A stretch of DNA of 64,000 nt. It comes from Eutreptiella sp. 'Long Island Sound 2002'. Its lineage: Eukaryota; Euglenozoa; Euglenophyceae; Eutreptiales; Eutreptiaceae. The position numbers and the translations under genes are program-made. Where the stretch lies: contig OZ038382.1 in NCBI GenBank assembly GCA_964036045.1, forward strand, positions 4,963,789-5,027,788. Reading direction: 5' to 3'. The notes beneath the pieces were generated by a model. That model was given only the letters and a program-made list of their open reading frames with translations, did not search any database and had not been told where the DNA came from. Of the stretch, positions 22,901 through 32,589 are shown one piece after another (the stretch's first letter is position 1; each line of letters begins with the position of its first letter).

Positions 22901-25900
22901 TCGGCTCCCGGGACGGGAACACCAGGGGACTCGCCGGGGGGAGGCTGGCGGCGTCGCGGTGGTACACCTCGAGCACCCGCTTGCAGTTGTGGAAGGCCAC
23001 GTCCGAGGGCACCTCCGGAGACCGGGGCGAGGGCGCGTCCCGGTCCCGGGGCGAGTGCATGGGCGCCGCCGGTTGACGCAGCGGCATCCGTCGGGGGATG
23101 GGCTCGGTCGGATCCTCCCCAACGTTTTGCCTCGCGACCCGAATCTGCAGCAGATGGCTCAGCCGCCGCGGGGACGGCAGGAAAGGCGGGGGGGGCGGGA
23201 TGACGCGGGGCGTGCCTGTGCTGGTGCGGGGCGACTCTGCGCTGGCGTGGGGGCTGCCCCCGCCCGTGCCGGGGTCGCTTGCGGCGCTGTGCGCCGCCTG
23301 CGCGTGCGGCCCCTGTCGCTGCCACCAGCGGGGGGTGGCCCTCTGGATCCAGCTCGGGGCCCTGCCCCGGAGGAGCCGGGGCGTGCGGCGCGGCGCGCTG
23401 CCCTGCGACTCCGCCGCGGACCGCGCACTGACCGGGACGGCCGGCTCCGGCGGGTTGGGCGGGCGTTTGGGGGCGGTGCCGGGGAACTGGCGCGGCGCTT
23501 TGGCGGCGAGGGGGAGGGGCGACGGCAGCGCGTGCCGCGCGCTCGGGGGCGCGGTGCTGCCGCTCGGGGTCCGGGGCGATGCGGCGCTGGCGGCGGAGGA
23601 CAGGGGCAGTGTGCTGCCGGCGGAAGGGGACGGGGGCTTTGCCGTGCCCGTCGGGGGTTGGGACATGGGGACGCCAAGGGCCGCGGCGCCGCTGGGGGAG
23701 GGCCGGGGCGCCGAGGCATCGCCGAAAAGGGCCGCGGGCACTGCGAGCTCCGCATGCGGGGCCGATCTCCCGACCCGCCAAGGCGTCGTCGGTACTGGCA
23801 TCGGACTGGGAGGGGGCGGCCCCCACCCGTCACGCGGGTGCTCTGCCAGAAGGCTGCGCGTCGTGTCGAGGAGAGAGCGTGCCGTGTCAGGTTGGGAGCC
23901 CTGCTTGTTTGTTGTGACCTGCCCGGCGGCGGTGGTGTTCTGTCGGAAACTGGTACTGGGCTGGAGTTTCTTCGGAATGTCGGCTGTGATGAAGGCAGCA
24001 ACGGACCAGTGAGAGGCGTGTGTGCATTCGTCGCAGGGCACGGGGGCCTTGGGTGTTGAAGAGAAATTGCTCTCTCATAAACCCAAAGCCTCCTTCAGAC
24101 AGCACACAACACAACACAACATAGCACAGCACAGCACAGCACAACACAGCACAGCACAACGGTGTGGATCTTTGGTTCTCCTGTTGTGTCATGCCGTGCC
24201 GCGCTGTGTCGTGTGGTGTCCTATGCTCTCTTATTGTGTGCTGTTGTGTTGTGTTGTGTTGTGTTGTGTTGTGTTGTGTTGTGTTGTGTTGTGTTGTGTT
24301 GTGTTGTGTTGTGTTGTGTTGTGTTGTGTTGTGTCATGTCCCGTGCTGTCTTGTTGGTGTTGTGCTGTGCTGTGCTGTGCTGTGCTGTGCTGTGCTGTGC
24401 TGTGCTGTGCTGTGCTGTGCTGTGCTGTGCTGTGCTGTGCTGTGCTGTGCTGTGCTGTGTTGCTGTGTTGTGCTGGTGTGCTGTGCCGTGCCGTGTTGTG
24501 TTGTGTTGTGCCGTGCTGCATTGTGCTGCGCTGCAGGGTCCTAGGAAACCCCAAATCCCCTACCTTTCAGTTACTGTCTGCCAACCACAATGGGCCCTTG
24601 GCCTCATGGTGCAGGTAGTGGGTGCAGGACAGAGGTGTGCAGGGAAAGGGCGAGTCTGCCATCAGATGCCTTTTAGTGCCACAACAGGGGGGATAATTTT
24701 GCTGGGGACCTTCACTAGGGATAATGTTGCCAAGGGAAAACCATTTCCAACTCCGACACCATGATTGCAGAAGCCTACCCTTCCCGGCACTCACCCCAAG
24801 GGGGAATGTTGCTTGCGTGCACGCTCGGCGCACTACTTATGTATTGAGTATCCCGACTCTAGCCCCAGTGTTATCCTCCCCTAAAGAAGCCCCCCAAGCA
24901 GACCAGAATCAACGGCAAACCCTTCCCTACAAGCACGCAATGCACAACATAAGATCAAAGCTGCGAATTCTACTTGGTCTATTGCGGCATACTCACTCAG
25001 CCTTTATGGCACACTCCGCCCATCACATCATGGTTGGAGAGCACCCTCCAAGCTTCACGTCATGGAATGACTCGGTGTGGAGCATGCCATCACCAGCATG
25101 GGAGGGAGGCCGAGGGGCAGAAGCAGCTCCTGTGAGTAAAGGGACAACTGCCCCACTGTCACCTACCCAACACATATGACATGCATTGTACCGAATAAAC
25201 AGTTTTGTACCCTCAAATTTGTGGGCCATGCATTCTGCACAATTACATTCACCAAAAAGTGTGGTGCTGTGCTTCTGGCAGCACAATTCACAAACCTCAA
25301 AATTCATCCCCTCCATCATCCATCATCTTGCATGGCACCTGAGTTGCTTGCATCAACTGTTTTCCAAGCATGAAGGGGAACGTGTTTCCGGGGTGCAAAA
25401 CGGGTGCAATGGTCCTACTTTTTCATAAAAAATTGTGCAAACGCAACAAAATCGGAACTCATCAATGCAACTCATTCGGACAACCACACCAAATGTTCCT
25501 CACCAATTTCCAATGCCACAAATGAGCAAACAGTTGCTCAATCCGTGCCTTGTAGCACCCACATACATCATTATATGATTGTCAAGGTGCCATTCTTTCT
25601 TCTAGGAGAAGGGAGACCGTGCAAGACCCTGCGAATAACTTGGCCTGCCTGAGACAAGCTGTTACTGTCCACACCATCGTCTCGTTATTTGATCATGTTG
25701 ATGCTTGCTGGTGGAGAGGTGAAGAGAAAGGAAAGGAGGTGTAGTCTCTATTCCTCTTGGGGGCGGGGGGTCAAGTCTCCCTGCTAGCTGACTGCTTCCC
25801 CTTCAATACCCTTGCCGCTTTACTCCGGTGGCACCGTAAGTAAACGTTTACGGCGGTGGCGCCGTAAACGTTTGCGTTAGAACTGTGCCAAACTGCTTAC

Positions 25901-27548
25901 ACCCCTCTTTTGGCATTCCCTACACTGAATGGAAATCTCCGTGGTGTTTACGGCACTTTTCACGCGCGTACCCAACGTTTATAGGTCTACGTGTGCGCAC
26001 AATGCAACCCAAGAAATAGGCAGGGTGTCCTCATCCTAGGGGAGGAGGAGGAGGGGGAGTAGGAGGAGGAGGGTGTGGTCTACGTGTGTGTGGGGGGGGG
26101 GGGGCTAGTAGCCTGCCCTGGAGGCGAGTAAATGGGTGCAAGAGGCCACATGTCTTGGAGTGTTGCCTGCACATGGATGTCTAGGGCACTTCTATCTAAA
26201 ACTTGCTGAAACATGCCAAACGAAAGCTAGTAGAAAAATGAATGTAGCAAGCATGGGTCAAATCTCTATTGAGGGTCAAAAGGTGCATAACTAAAATCTT
26301 GCCACCCAAAGGCTTAGGCTGTTGCGAGTACCAAAGAAATGGAATTATGTCGTTTCCCACCTAAAGTATAGCCCCACCATTGTCTCATTCCCCTTTTTCC
26401 CCTACTCCACAAAACCTGTTCCATTGGATGAGCTTCGACTTTGCGAACAACCAAACACTTGGTCACAATAATGCTGCCCTACAACAGAGCTCTAGGGATA
26501 TGTGCCTTCACTCTTGGAGTCTCCTGGGTGGGTAAATAATTTTTGAAATTGTGGGACGGCTCCACACAACTGCAGCAGCAGTATCCCCAACGGGAAGCCA
26601 ACCTATGCAAAAATCCTAGGTGGCTGGATTCCTGTAGGCTGCGCATCCCAAGGCAGCTTGTGCCAATGTGGGCATCCGCGCCTCAAACCCATCGGCATAC
26701 ATTCATGGAGATCTACTGATGGCAACATCCGGATTGCTGTAGTCCTCTTTTCAAGGGAACCAAGTGTGGTGGGTTGTGGTGCTAGAAGTAAGGGTTTGTT
26801 TTTTGTTGTTGGGGGGTGTGCCCAAATACACTGAAACAGCGGCCAAAAAGAGCCCCCCCGCGCCCAAGGTGTTGGTGCTGACATCCAACACCATTATCAT
26901 GGTCCCCGTACTTGAGAGGAGAGACACCCAGGCCCTGTACAGGGGCTTCACATTTGGCCTCAACGCAACACATACCTCACCACACCACACCACGCCACAC
27001 CACGCCACACCTGTGCCTGGGTCCGAATTGTCAGTGCTAAAGCTGCTCCGAGCAGTTTCGTCGTCAGGCGTACTCTGCTGAAGTGCATTGCGCTGCTGCG
27101 CGTCGTAGCCACGATTGTCGTGCCGCTTTGCGTCGAAGCCTCCCATGTTCTGCTGAAGCCCCGTCAAATCCAAACGGGGCACGCGGATACTCCCTCTGTC
27201 CATCGCGATTCTGGTCTGGCTGTCCGCTGCTGACAGTTGGTCCTGCCCCCCGCCCCCGCCCTCGAGGGCGGGCACCTCAGCCCTTGGGGTTTCGGGGCCA
27301 CAATCCGGTGGCCCCCCGGCCGGCGAGTCCACCCGGGCCCAGTTCGGGAGGTTCTTAGGCGCGAACAATTCCAGGGACTTCCTCAACGACCCCCGCAGCC
27401 GCGGCGGAGACGGGGGGTCGAGCAGGTCCCCGCTCCCGGGCCCGGCGCATGGCTCGTCCCCTTCGGCAGAGGTCTCACCGGCCCGGATGTTGGCGGGCGA
27501 TGAGGGCCCACTGCCGCGCCGCGGGGCCTGCGAAGGCGGTGGGGGCAT
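6267..27548 (-). CDS. KRE6/SKN1-like beta-glucan biosynthesis protein with N-terminal glycosidase barrel (eight exons, 3' end outside window)
   Basis: Predicted type II membrane protein, at least 1,727 residues. Exons: 27,548-27,011, 23,842-21,574, 18,831-18,443, 14,600-14,344, 12,495-12,274, 10,619-10,332, 9,015-8,845 and 7,314-6,267. Every junction is GT-AG and the phases agree (1, 2, 1, 0, 0, 0, 0). Order: Ser/Pro/Arg-rich cytosolic tail (1-1,045), one membrane helix (about 1,048-1,073), a TIM-barrel glycosidase (about 1,085-1,400) with NEP (Glu 1,251) and SEYG (Glu 1,345), a Cys-rich module (1,485-1,568), then a GH16 KRE6/SKN1 domain from LVFSDEF (1,613). KRE6/SKN1 proteins act in Golgi or ER in making beta-1,6-branched beta-1,3-glucan. 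The GH16 catalytic block lies in exons beyond the left edge. The start ATG at 27,548 has an in-frame TAG just upstream but could also be internal to a longer first exon. Confidence 0.85.
7757..8135. repeat. Dispersed repeat, tttcgcc family, copy 1
   Basis: Starts after a poly-G run with gtttcgcccggggacaattt and runs through cttggtctgtatacgctcct to the caccaaaaactgg end. A second copy at 12,917-13,272 is about 95% identical by eye apart from a 20-base indel near 13,110. Both lie in introns of the KRE6-like gene. Nature unknown. Confidence 0.8.
8145..8218 (-). other. tRNA-like SINE head
   Basis: On the minus strand a D-arm-like A-box (TAGCCCAGTTGTCAAGG) is followed after a normal tRNA distance by a B-box-like GGTTCAAGC, with a partial anticodon stem between. 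The acceptor stem is not convincing, so it is a tRNA-derived SINE and not a tRNA gene. It abuts the tttcgcc repeat. Confidence 0.4.
8845..9015 (-). CDS. KRE6-like gene, exon 7: nucleophile Glu
   Basis: Acceptor cccgttcattcag at 9,016, donor GAGCACCAG|GTCATG, 57 codons. IYRGSTFGPLF and KPLLVSEYGMDAY are classic: SEYG holds the nucleophile (residue 1,345). It splices in phase 0 on both sides, so WGLQ-IYRGSTFG reads as in the family. Confidence 0.88.
9153..9445 (-). repeat. 5'-truncated retroelement copy R1
   Basis: Member of a six-copy family read on the minus strand (others at 10,953-11,260, 11,598-11,858, 35,635-36,370, 37,266-37,930, 43,561-43,775). All share one end (minus-strand ...GAATGTCACACAGGGG) and differ in how far they extend the other way, the pattern of 5' truncation in non-LTR retrotransposition. 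The shared part can be translated (a CEGKNG-ending frame) but has no recognised domain. Confidence 0.6.
9976..10036. repeat. (AC)n, (CG)n and poly-G tract
   Basis: AC repeats pass into cgcgcgcg and a run of about 16 G within the exon 6-7 intron. Confidence 0.9.
10332..10619 (-). CDS. KRE6-like gene, exon 6: acid/base Glu
   Basis: Acceptor gctgcccgcgcag at 10,620, donor GGGCTGCAG|GTGCCC, 96 codons. GHPALLMWAISNEPN carries the clan-A acid/base Glu (residue 1,251). The following charged helix and the KTYDTAAHDVWGLQ strand fit the barrel's second half. Confidence 0.88.
10680..10923. mobile_element. Family-1 CAGG-end MITE, copy 1 (intronic)
   Basis: Terminal inverted repeats CAGGCCATTGCTTAAGGA and TCCTTCAGCAATAGCCTG (two mismatches). 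Flanks GCCTTGCC and TCCTTGCC are a near-perfect 8-bp target-site duplication. The interior has the family core: CCCACCC tract, ACATCAGAAAAA, GAAATTTCTCAAA, CCGATTTTAGGTACAC, then poly-T. It ends 60 bp upstream of the exon 6 acceptor of the KRE6-like gene. Confidence 0.8.
10953..11260 (-). repeat. 5'-truncated retroelement copy R2
   Basis: Same common end as R1 (minus GAAATGTCACACAGGG), about 300 bp, about 85% identical to R1 and R3 by eye. Intronic. Confidence 0.55.
11598..11858 (-). repeat. 5'-truncated retroelement copy R3
   Basis: Same common end, ends at a poly-C run. Intronic, 340 bp from R2 in the same orientation. Confidence 0.55.
11919..12221. mobile_element. Family-2 CAGGG-end MITE, copy 2 (intronic)
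   Basis: Ends CAGGGCGGTCCTTAAG and CTTTTCAAGGACAGCCCTG are imperfect inverted repeats. The interior is a run of ggttggcggt direct repeats (12,026-12,160). Flanks GGCCTTTT and GACCTCTC are at best a decayed 8-bp duplication (5 of 8). It lies 52 bp inside the intron from the exon 5 donor of the KRE6-like gene. Confidence 0.6.
12274..12495 (-). CDS. KRE6-like gene, exon 5: barrel core
   Basis: Acceptor ccctcacag at 12,496, donor GTCGCAG|GTGCCG, 74 codons. Contains LSKTFNTIRVYHW and FLDMCHKYGLMVIVTFP, matching the NTIRVY and FLD.C...G..VI strands of GH72/GH2-like barrels. An alternative GT five codons later is in a different phase and does not fit the next exon. Confidence 0.85.
12917..13272. 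repeat. Dispersed repeat, tttcgcc family, copy 2
   Basis: See copy 1 at 7,757. The copies start with the same gtacagggggggg and end with caccaaaaactgg, after which they diverge. The repeat termini are therefore about there. No clear inverted repeats or target duplication. Confidence 0.75.
14045..14185. repeat. Direct duplication of about 53 bp
   Basis: gtgacctaattaaaaaacag to gcactccacag occurs twice, 70 bp apart, separated by poly-G. It lies in the intron between exons 4 and 5. Confidence 0.85.
14344..14600 (-). CDS. KRE6-like gene, exon 4: rest of membrane helix and first barrel strand
   Basis: Acceptor cctccgcttctcag at 14,601, donor TGGGAG|GTCCCT. After LFLIVTMVYL comes an extracytosolic stretch, then YVNGEEYFVRGVNYNP, the usual first strand of GH2/GH72-type clan-A barrels, followed by WPFGEYFG and a Trp-rich segment (DWKTFTWLYTTSSIWE). 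Confidence 0.85.
15578..16045. repeat. Left arm of a 465-bp inverted repeat
   Basis: Reverse complement of 17,728-18,191, nearly identical along its length (for example tttatgcacctatgccccc on the minus strand here and on the plus strand there). It lies in the exon 3-4 intron. A 40-bp block at 15,536-15,575 (gtcgaccggcaccag) is also present inverted at 17,688-17,728, but on the opposite side of its arm. Confidence 0.9.
16768..16960. repeat. Two (AC)n tracts around a repeated 45-bp motif
   Basis: AC tracts at 16,768-16,835 and 16,913-16,960. The motif gttgaacctcgcagtttgag recurs near 16,682, 16,878 and 17,416 and, inverted, in the arms and at 17,160-17,200. Confidence 0.85.
17688..18191. repeat. 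Right arm of the inverted repeat
   Basis: Matches 15,536-16,045 inverted; see the left arm. A shorter partial copy of the same unit lies at 17,105-17,235. The region is thus a small nest of one repeat in both orientations. Confidence 0.9.
18443..18831 (-). CDS. KRE6-like gene, exon 3: acidic motif and start of membrane helix
   Basis: Strong acceptor (cttcctgttccag at 18,832) and donor ATCCTGG|GTGTG. Encodes RRSSNAS, RRPSYFNVLF followed by eight or more Asp, a basic stretch, then a hydrophobic run ending LLANILPAICIL. Joined to exon 4 the codon GTG completes a single helix (AICIL-VLFLIVTMVYL). The intron therefore splits the membrane segment. Confidence 0.8.
18992..21180. other. Intron 2-3 interior, no gene
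   Basis: No exon-like frame between the exon 2 donor (21,573) and the exon 3 acceptor (18,832). It contains ggaggga tracts and a degenerate tttcgcgg stretch near 20,120-20,210. Confidence 0.5.
21574..23842 (-). CDS. KRE6-like gene, exon 2: duplicated cytosolic tail
   Basis: About 755 codons without a stop, donor GCGAAG|GTCCCT, acceptor probably ccttctggcag at 23,843 (the frame stays open to about 24,040). The protein is Ser/Pro/Arg-rich with many RRxS basophilic-kinase-like sites. Residues 403-698 and 699 onward are diverged copies of one block: SPRRLS..L, then IPRR, then a FH.C..VLE.Y core, then FPSRE, DTPS.SGSG and RRSSR. Each copy ends in RRPSYF.....DD, the second one in exon 3. A 510-codon plus-strand frame here is a shadow. 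Confidence 0.7.
24098..24535. repeat. Pentanucleotide satellites (ACAGC/ACAAC, then GTGTT, then GTGCT)
   Basis: Short acagc/acaac arrays, then about 20 GTGTT units (24,237-24,335) and about 20 GTGCT units (24,360-24,460), which differ by one base per unit. The Cys/Val/Leu-rich frames through them are artefacts. Located in intron 1-2 of the KRE6-like gene. Confidence 0.95.
24540..27010. other. Intron 1-2 remainder
   Basis: AT-richer than its surroundings. I see no exon or mobile element, only a perfect hairpin at 25,842-25,873 and short GGA and CACCA tracts. Confidence 0.5.
25842..25873. other. Perfect 14-bp hairpin
   Basis: Stem aaacgtttacggcg, loop gtgg, stem cgccgtaaacgttt. A related gtttacggcac follows at about 25,945. 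No adjacent gene end is visible. Confidence 0.85.
27011..27548 (-). CDS. KRE6-like gene, exon 1 (start)
   Basis: ATG at 27,548 (MPPPPSQAPRR), open for 179 codons, donor ACAG|GTGTGG. The product is a polar, disordered stretch rich in Pro, Ser, Gly and Asp with a basic/hydrophobic patch (SLRKSLELFAPKN) like the SPRRLS..L patches of exon 2. A TAG lies in frame two codons upstream. A good acceptor (gccttcgcag) 18 bases inside leaves open a start in an earlier exon. Confidence 0.6.
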
Positions 27549-30500
27549 GGCCTACCGGGTGCCGTCCATTGCCGCGGTCGGGGAGGCGCGGCTCGGGGAC
27601 ACGTGCAGCAGCATTGGCACGTCGTCGAAGTACCCGGGCCCGCACCGGAAATAGAAGACTCACAGCAATCCACAAAACCTGCGCCGGGAGCAGAGGGACG
27701 CGATCTGACTTGACGCTGGGGCGGGTCGATGGGCGTGCCCTCCCACCGAAGGGTGTCGAAAGTGGCATTCGGGGGTGGGGCACGATGGCTGTCGGTCTCT
27801 GACGCTGGATGTCCCCCGCCCGGACACTTCCAGCCAATGTTCCATTCGGAGGGAAGTACACTCACCACCACTAACACTCACCAACGTACCACCGGAGCCT
27901 AGAACAATTTGGGGACAAGGGGAAATAGGAGAAAATCAGCAAAAGTGGAGAACACAAGGGAACAGCAAACGTCGTGGGCAAACAGAATAAGGGAGAAAAA
28001 CGTGAGAGGTGGCACTGTTCCACCACCTGCCTTTTTGGGGGTCCACTGATTGGGGAAGGGGCAGCATCTAGGCAAGGGAGTTGGGCTTCCCATCCTACAC
28101 TGTACAAAGCCCCCCTTGCGCAAGCCTGAAGGCAAACAATATAAAACAAGAACTGGACACTTCAATTCTTCGCTTCTCACATGATTGCAGCCACAGCGCC
28201 CAAGTGGGATGCACTTATTCACATCACCGTTGACCACTGCAAGCAAATACCCAATGTTAGTGTCATGTGACATGGCAGTGAAATGTGAAATAGCAATGAG
28301 ATGCCCTCAGCAACGCTTGTGGTGACTCTTAGGAAATGGCATGGAGAGCAGCGTTTCCTTTAGTTTCAAGTTGCATGCAATTGCACATTGCAGGCCACCA
28401 CATATCAACCTAATCAAGCAATAATTCAATGTAGCTGTAACCATCCCCATGTGGACTGGCATTTCTGAAACATGCGTACAAATGCTCCACAAACAGCTTC
28501 GTACATTACCCTGCATTATTGGCCCATACCAGTACAGTAGACATACAACACACAGCGGGGAAGGTCCAGTTTTCCCATGCAAAAATGATAGCGTTGCCAC
28601 AAATTGCTATGTTGACGGACTTATTTGCATGGTTGGCAGCGAAGGTGATATAACACATACAGTATGTTGTTTCAACAATCATTGGGTGGTCACCAGTGCA
28701 ATCACCGGGGTAAGCACATCTTCCATTGTCCTCACAAAGCCTGCCCAACTTGTCTGGAAAAAGGGTTTGTTCTTGGTTTATGATTGTTGGTTAAATGTGT
28801 ACTTCTGCTTGATTTATCGTTGATTTTATGGTCCGCTCCCAACAAGACAGCCTGTCCAGCAACATTTTGCCGATTGACGAATTTATTGTACGAAATGGTA
28901 CGAAGTGGCAGCATCGGTCTGGACAACAGTCATCCATGGGTAGCCACAAAACTGAGATCTCTCCTGCCCCGAGCGCACCGTGTGTCCACCCATGCAGCTC
29001 TCTCTTGGAGAAGCACAAGAGTACGGGCTGGAAGGAGGAGCGACAGGCTCCATCCATGGCGCCATTCATTCACAGATAGGGGCACTGTCATATATCCACT
29101 GTGCACTCAATGGCACGCTACTTGAGCAGGCCAACCATATACTGTCCAGAAGTGAATGACAGTGCACCTGGCGACAATTGGCCATTCAATCGTCCCAGGC
29201 AACGAAGCCGTGATGCTGGTGCCTAGGTACTTCAACCACGATCCATCAGCACACCCCAATCGCCCCAATGTAATCCTTGGTGAGAAAGGCCGCCACCACA
29301 TGACCATGCACACAGCGTTTGTCAAACAATCTGAAATTCCATTTGCTGTTGAATCAACATGGAATGATTTCCATACCTCGCCTTCTGGAAGCTTGTCTTT
29401 GTGTGGGTGTAAACGCTGATGGTGGGTGTATATCACTACATTCTTGTCACGATTCAGGCGCCATGACACACTCCCCTGCGCAGAACCATAATTGGCAGAG
29501 TTTCTAGGATGGAATCAGGTTTGAGCGTGCTGGTGAGGCTGCGAGTCTGGGAGGAACATCGATCTGGTCGAGAAAGCCCACCCCGCACCCCCGCTTCAGG
29601 GATCCGGATTCCCCAATCAGCCGGAAGCCAAACCAATGGATTTCTGGCGGCAGCAAAGAAATGAGCAGCCAACTGTCCTTTTTCGATAAAACAAAAACCC
29701 TTGTGCAATGTATTCATTCTGTTAACACGCGATTCTCATGAAGAAGTGTTGTGTTCGGCTGCAGACCTTGTTGCGCCGTGGCAGGCCCAGGTTGAGCAAC
29801 GGCACCTTGACCTGCAAGAGGGGCATTGCAATGCTCATTTGTGTTTGCGGTACCTCCCGCCATCCCCATTCCCCGATGGGGGAAACGAGCAAATGTTGCC
29901 ACTGAACCGGATGTTGACTAGTTCCATGCCCTGTTCCAGAAGCGTACTGTGCAACAAATGGGGAGTCGTGAGCACAGGTGACGTGCTGGGTCCAGCCTTG
30001 AAGAACATCGCCCATCATTCTGTGCTTCATACTGCCCATTCATTCTGAGACCCGGTGTTTCTCACGGTCAGTCCGAGAATTTTCCACTTATCCCACCTGC
30101 ACCACCTCTGCGAGAGCAACACCAAAGTCCCAAAATTTGACGGAAACAACACCTGTCTGACAAGGGCGTTGCTCTCGCAAAGGGGGGGGATGGGGGGCAG
30201 GCAGGAATGCGGAAAAACACGGCGCACACGGCACATAGTATCGTGGGCGAGGGGGCAACTCGAAGACCGGTACCCCCTTCGTGACGCATGGGGTCACACC
30301 GCTGGCACATGGATGTCCTTTGGGTTGGAATGCGTTTCGCATGCGGACAGGGAAACGTTCACTAAGATGGCACAGATGACGTCACGCAACGTCAACAGAA
30401 GGCCTTTGCCACCCAACAGAATCGCGCACCGCGGTCCTCCCCGGCCACCTCGCACAGGTGGAGCGCAGTGACCAAGTGTGCTGCAGGCTTTGATGCCACG

Positions 30501-30732
30501 TGGTGCAGGTGCACAACAAAGCGGACGCCATTGGAATGCATCGTAGGTCTGTCTAGGCCGCCCACCGCGGGTCGAACGAATCGCGATGCCCCCCCCACCC
30601 CCCCGCCCCCAGGGGCACCTCAAATTGGGATCAACGCGCAGCTGTGTCATCATGCCCCCCGGCCATCTTGTGTTCTTCCACGGCAACACATCCACCAGGA
30701 CGTCAGCTTCTTTCAGCTTTTGGGTTGAGTCT

Positions 30733-30800
30733 GGGGTGGGGTGGGGTGAGGTGGGGTGGGGTGGGGTGAGGTGGGGTGGGGTGGGGTGGGGTGGGGTGGG
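30733..30800. repeat. (GGGGT)n tract
   Basis: About 13 pentamers ggggt with ggtga variants. Confidence 0.9.
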
Positions 30801-31554
30801 GAACTTAAGTTGCGGCCGGCGGACGCATCAGATCGCGATCGATTGGACGTGACCCGATTCCCAAAGGTCAGATTGGGAACGTGGCACTTTCGGGCTCAGT
30901 GCGACGTCATCTTTTTTGTTGCTTCTGCTCAATTCCTGTGGTTTGTTTTGAATCAGCCTAGACACCCGGGATAGCGGTTCGGCGGTGAAGTGACGCTCGC
31001 TGGTGGTCAACCGCCAGCAGTTGGGGCAATTCCTGATGGGGCCAGGCGAAGACTACAGCATAACAGAAAAAACCGCTCCCCTCCCCCCCGCCCTCGCCCG
31101 CGCGCACAAGTGGACGTGCATTTTCTCCCCTGCAGGGCATGGGGGGGGGGGAGTCCCGAGCCCACTGCCGAGGCACCGCATTGGACTGGGTATCGTTCAG
31201 AGGCGGCGGCGGCGGCGAGGTGGGGGGTGGCGGTTTGAGCAGTCAGTGGTCTATGGTCGGTGGTCGGTGGTCGGTGGTCAGTGCTGGAGGGTCATGACTG
31301 GGTGTGGTGACATCGGATGGTATGATGGGTGGCATTTGAGGTGGTATGTGAGGGCACCCGCAGCCCCCGCAGCCCCCACAAGCTTCACAGCCCCAGAGCC
31401 CACACAACCCCCCGCCTCCCGCACGACATTCTGCTGCATATCATCGACGCCATCCACGGCATCCCGTCATGGTACCAGATGAAGTCTGCTGCGTTTGGTT
31501 CACAGCCCCCTGCTTGTATGGATGCATGCTTGTCCATACATGGATGCTTGTTAG

Positions 31555-31975
31555 ACTATACTCAGGCAAACGTGTATGTCCACAGTGTCTACAAACTGCG
31601 CACAGTGTCTACAGACCATGTTTGGGGGAACGTATACGTGCACAGTGTCTACAAATTGTGCAAGAGGTGTGACACAGCATGAGATTTGCTGGTTCAGCAC
31701 TGATTTGTGGTCTCTGGAAGTGGCTGTTGGGCAAGGTCATCCAGAGAATCCAAACCCATGTGAGCTACAGGTTGTGCGCGGTGTCTGTATGTGCGCACCT
31801 ACACGCGTATACATATACGCGTATACACAGAGTCCCTGTGTAGACACGGCTTCAGGATACGCGTGTGCGCATACGCATGAATACGCATTGTCATGCATAC
31901 GCGTAATCATGCGTCGCGTATTCGCATACGCGTATGCAGGAATACGCGTACTCATGTGTATACGTACATATCTGC
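31555..31975. repeat. CACAGTGTCTACA repeats followed by an alternating TACGCGTA tract
   Basis: cacagtgtctaca occurs three times (31,578-31,652). From 31,795 to 31,975 the sequence is a mosaic of tatacgcgtata, cgcatacg and atacgcgta palindromes with strong purine/pyrimidine alternation. Confidence 0.8.
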
Positions 31976-32528
31976 CCTGAAAGCACCCGTTTGGATGAAA
32001 CGATGTCCCGTCTCAGCCCCAACTTGATTGCTTTTCTCGCGGGCATTACACCCGCCACCAATTAAAAACTGGGGGTCAGGGTCAGCCATCAGTACTTTGC
32101 GGTTAGAGGGCAGCGGAAGGGGGTTGGCCCAGTTCGGGAGCACAGTGTGCCGGTTGCCCCGGGGGGTGGTGCCCATATGTGACGGTGTGTGGAGCGTTCC
32201 GGAGCACAGCGTGGCGGCCGCCCAGCGGACATGGCCCATGGGTGGCGGGGAGTGTGTCGTGCAGTGTGGACCAGAAATTGCACTCATCGATCCGGTGGCC
32301 CCGCGAATTTCCCGAATAGAAGCCTCAGATCACACGCAGAATCCGAAGGACGCGGCAGGTCACGGCCAAATCGACTCGGCGTTTCTGCCGCAGTAGATGC
32401 AGAGGCCGTCCAGATCGCGGGGACCAGTGGAAGCCCCAGAGGCTGGGGCATGGCCTTTTGAGGCGCCAAACGGGCCAGTGCGTATGGGCCCCAGGAGGAG
32501 GGCCGTGATGTCAGGCTTTGAAGTAACC

Positions 32529-32575
32529 CGCATGCCGGATCGCATGCCGGATCGCATGCCGGATCGCATGCCGGA
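32529..32575. repeat. 12-bp tandem repeat, four units
   Basis: gcatgccggatc repeated without change. Confidence 0.95.
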
Positions 32576-32589
32576 CTCACTCCGGTAGG

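Noticed and set aside
22527-24059. 510-codon plus-strand ORF
   Set aside because: Antisense to KRE6-like exon 2; the minus frame has the repeated conserved blocks and proper splice borders.
24022-24764. Cys/Val/Leu-rich ORFs
   Set aside because: Translations of GTGTT and GTGCT microsatellites.
26751-27010. Extension of KRE6-like exon 1 past 27,011
   Set aside because: The frame runs on through a CACCA microsatellite into low-quality sequence; a good donor at 27,010 with the right phase ends the exon.
31420-31490. F-box-like plus-strand exon (LPHDILLHIIDAI)
   Set aside because: Too short, no splice donor in frame, no neighbouring exon.
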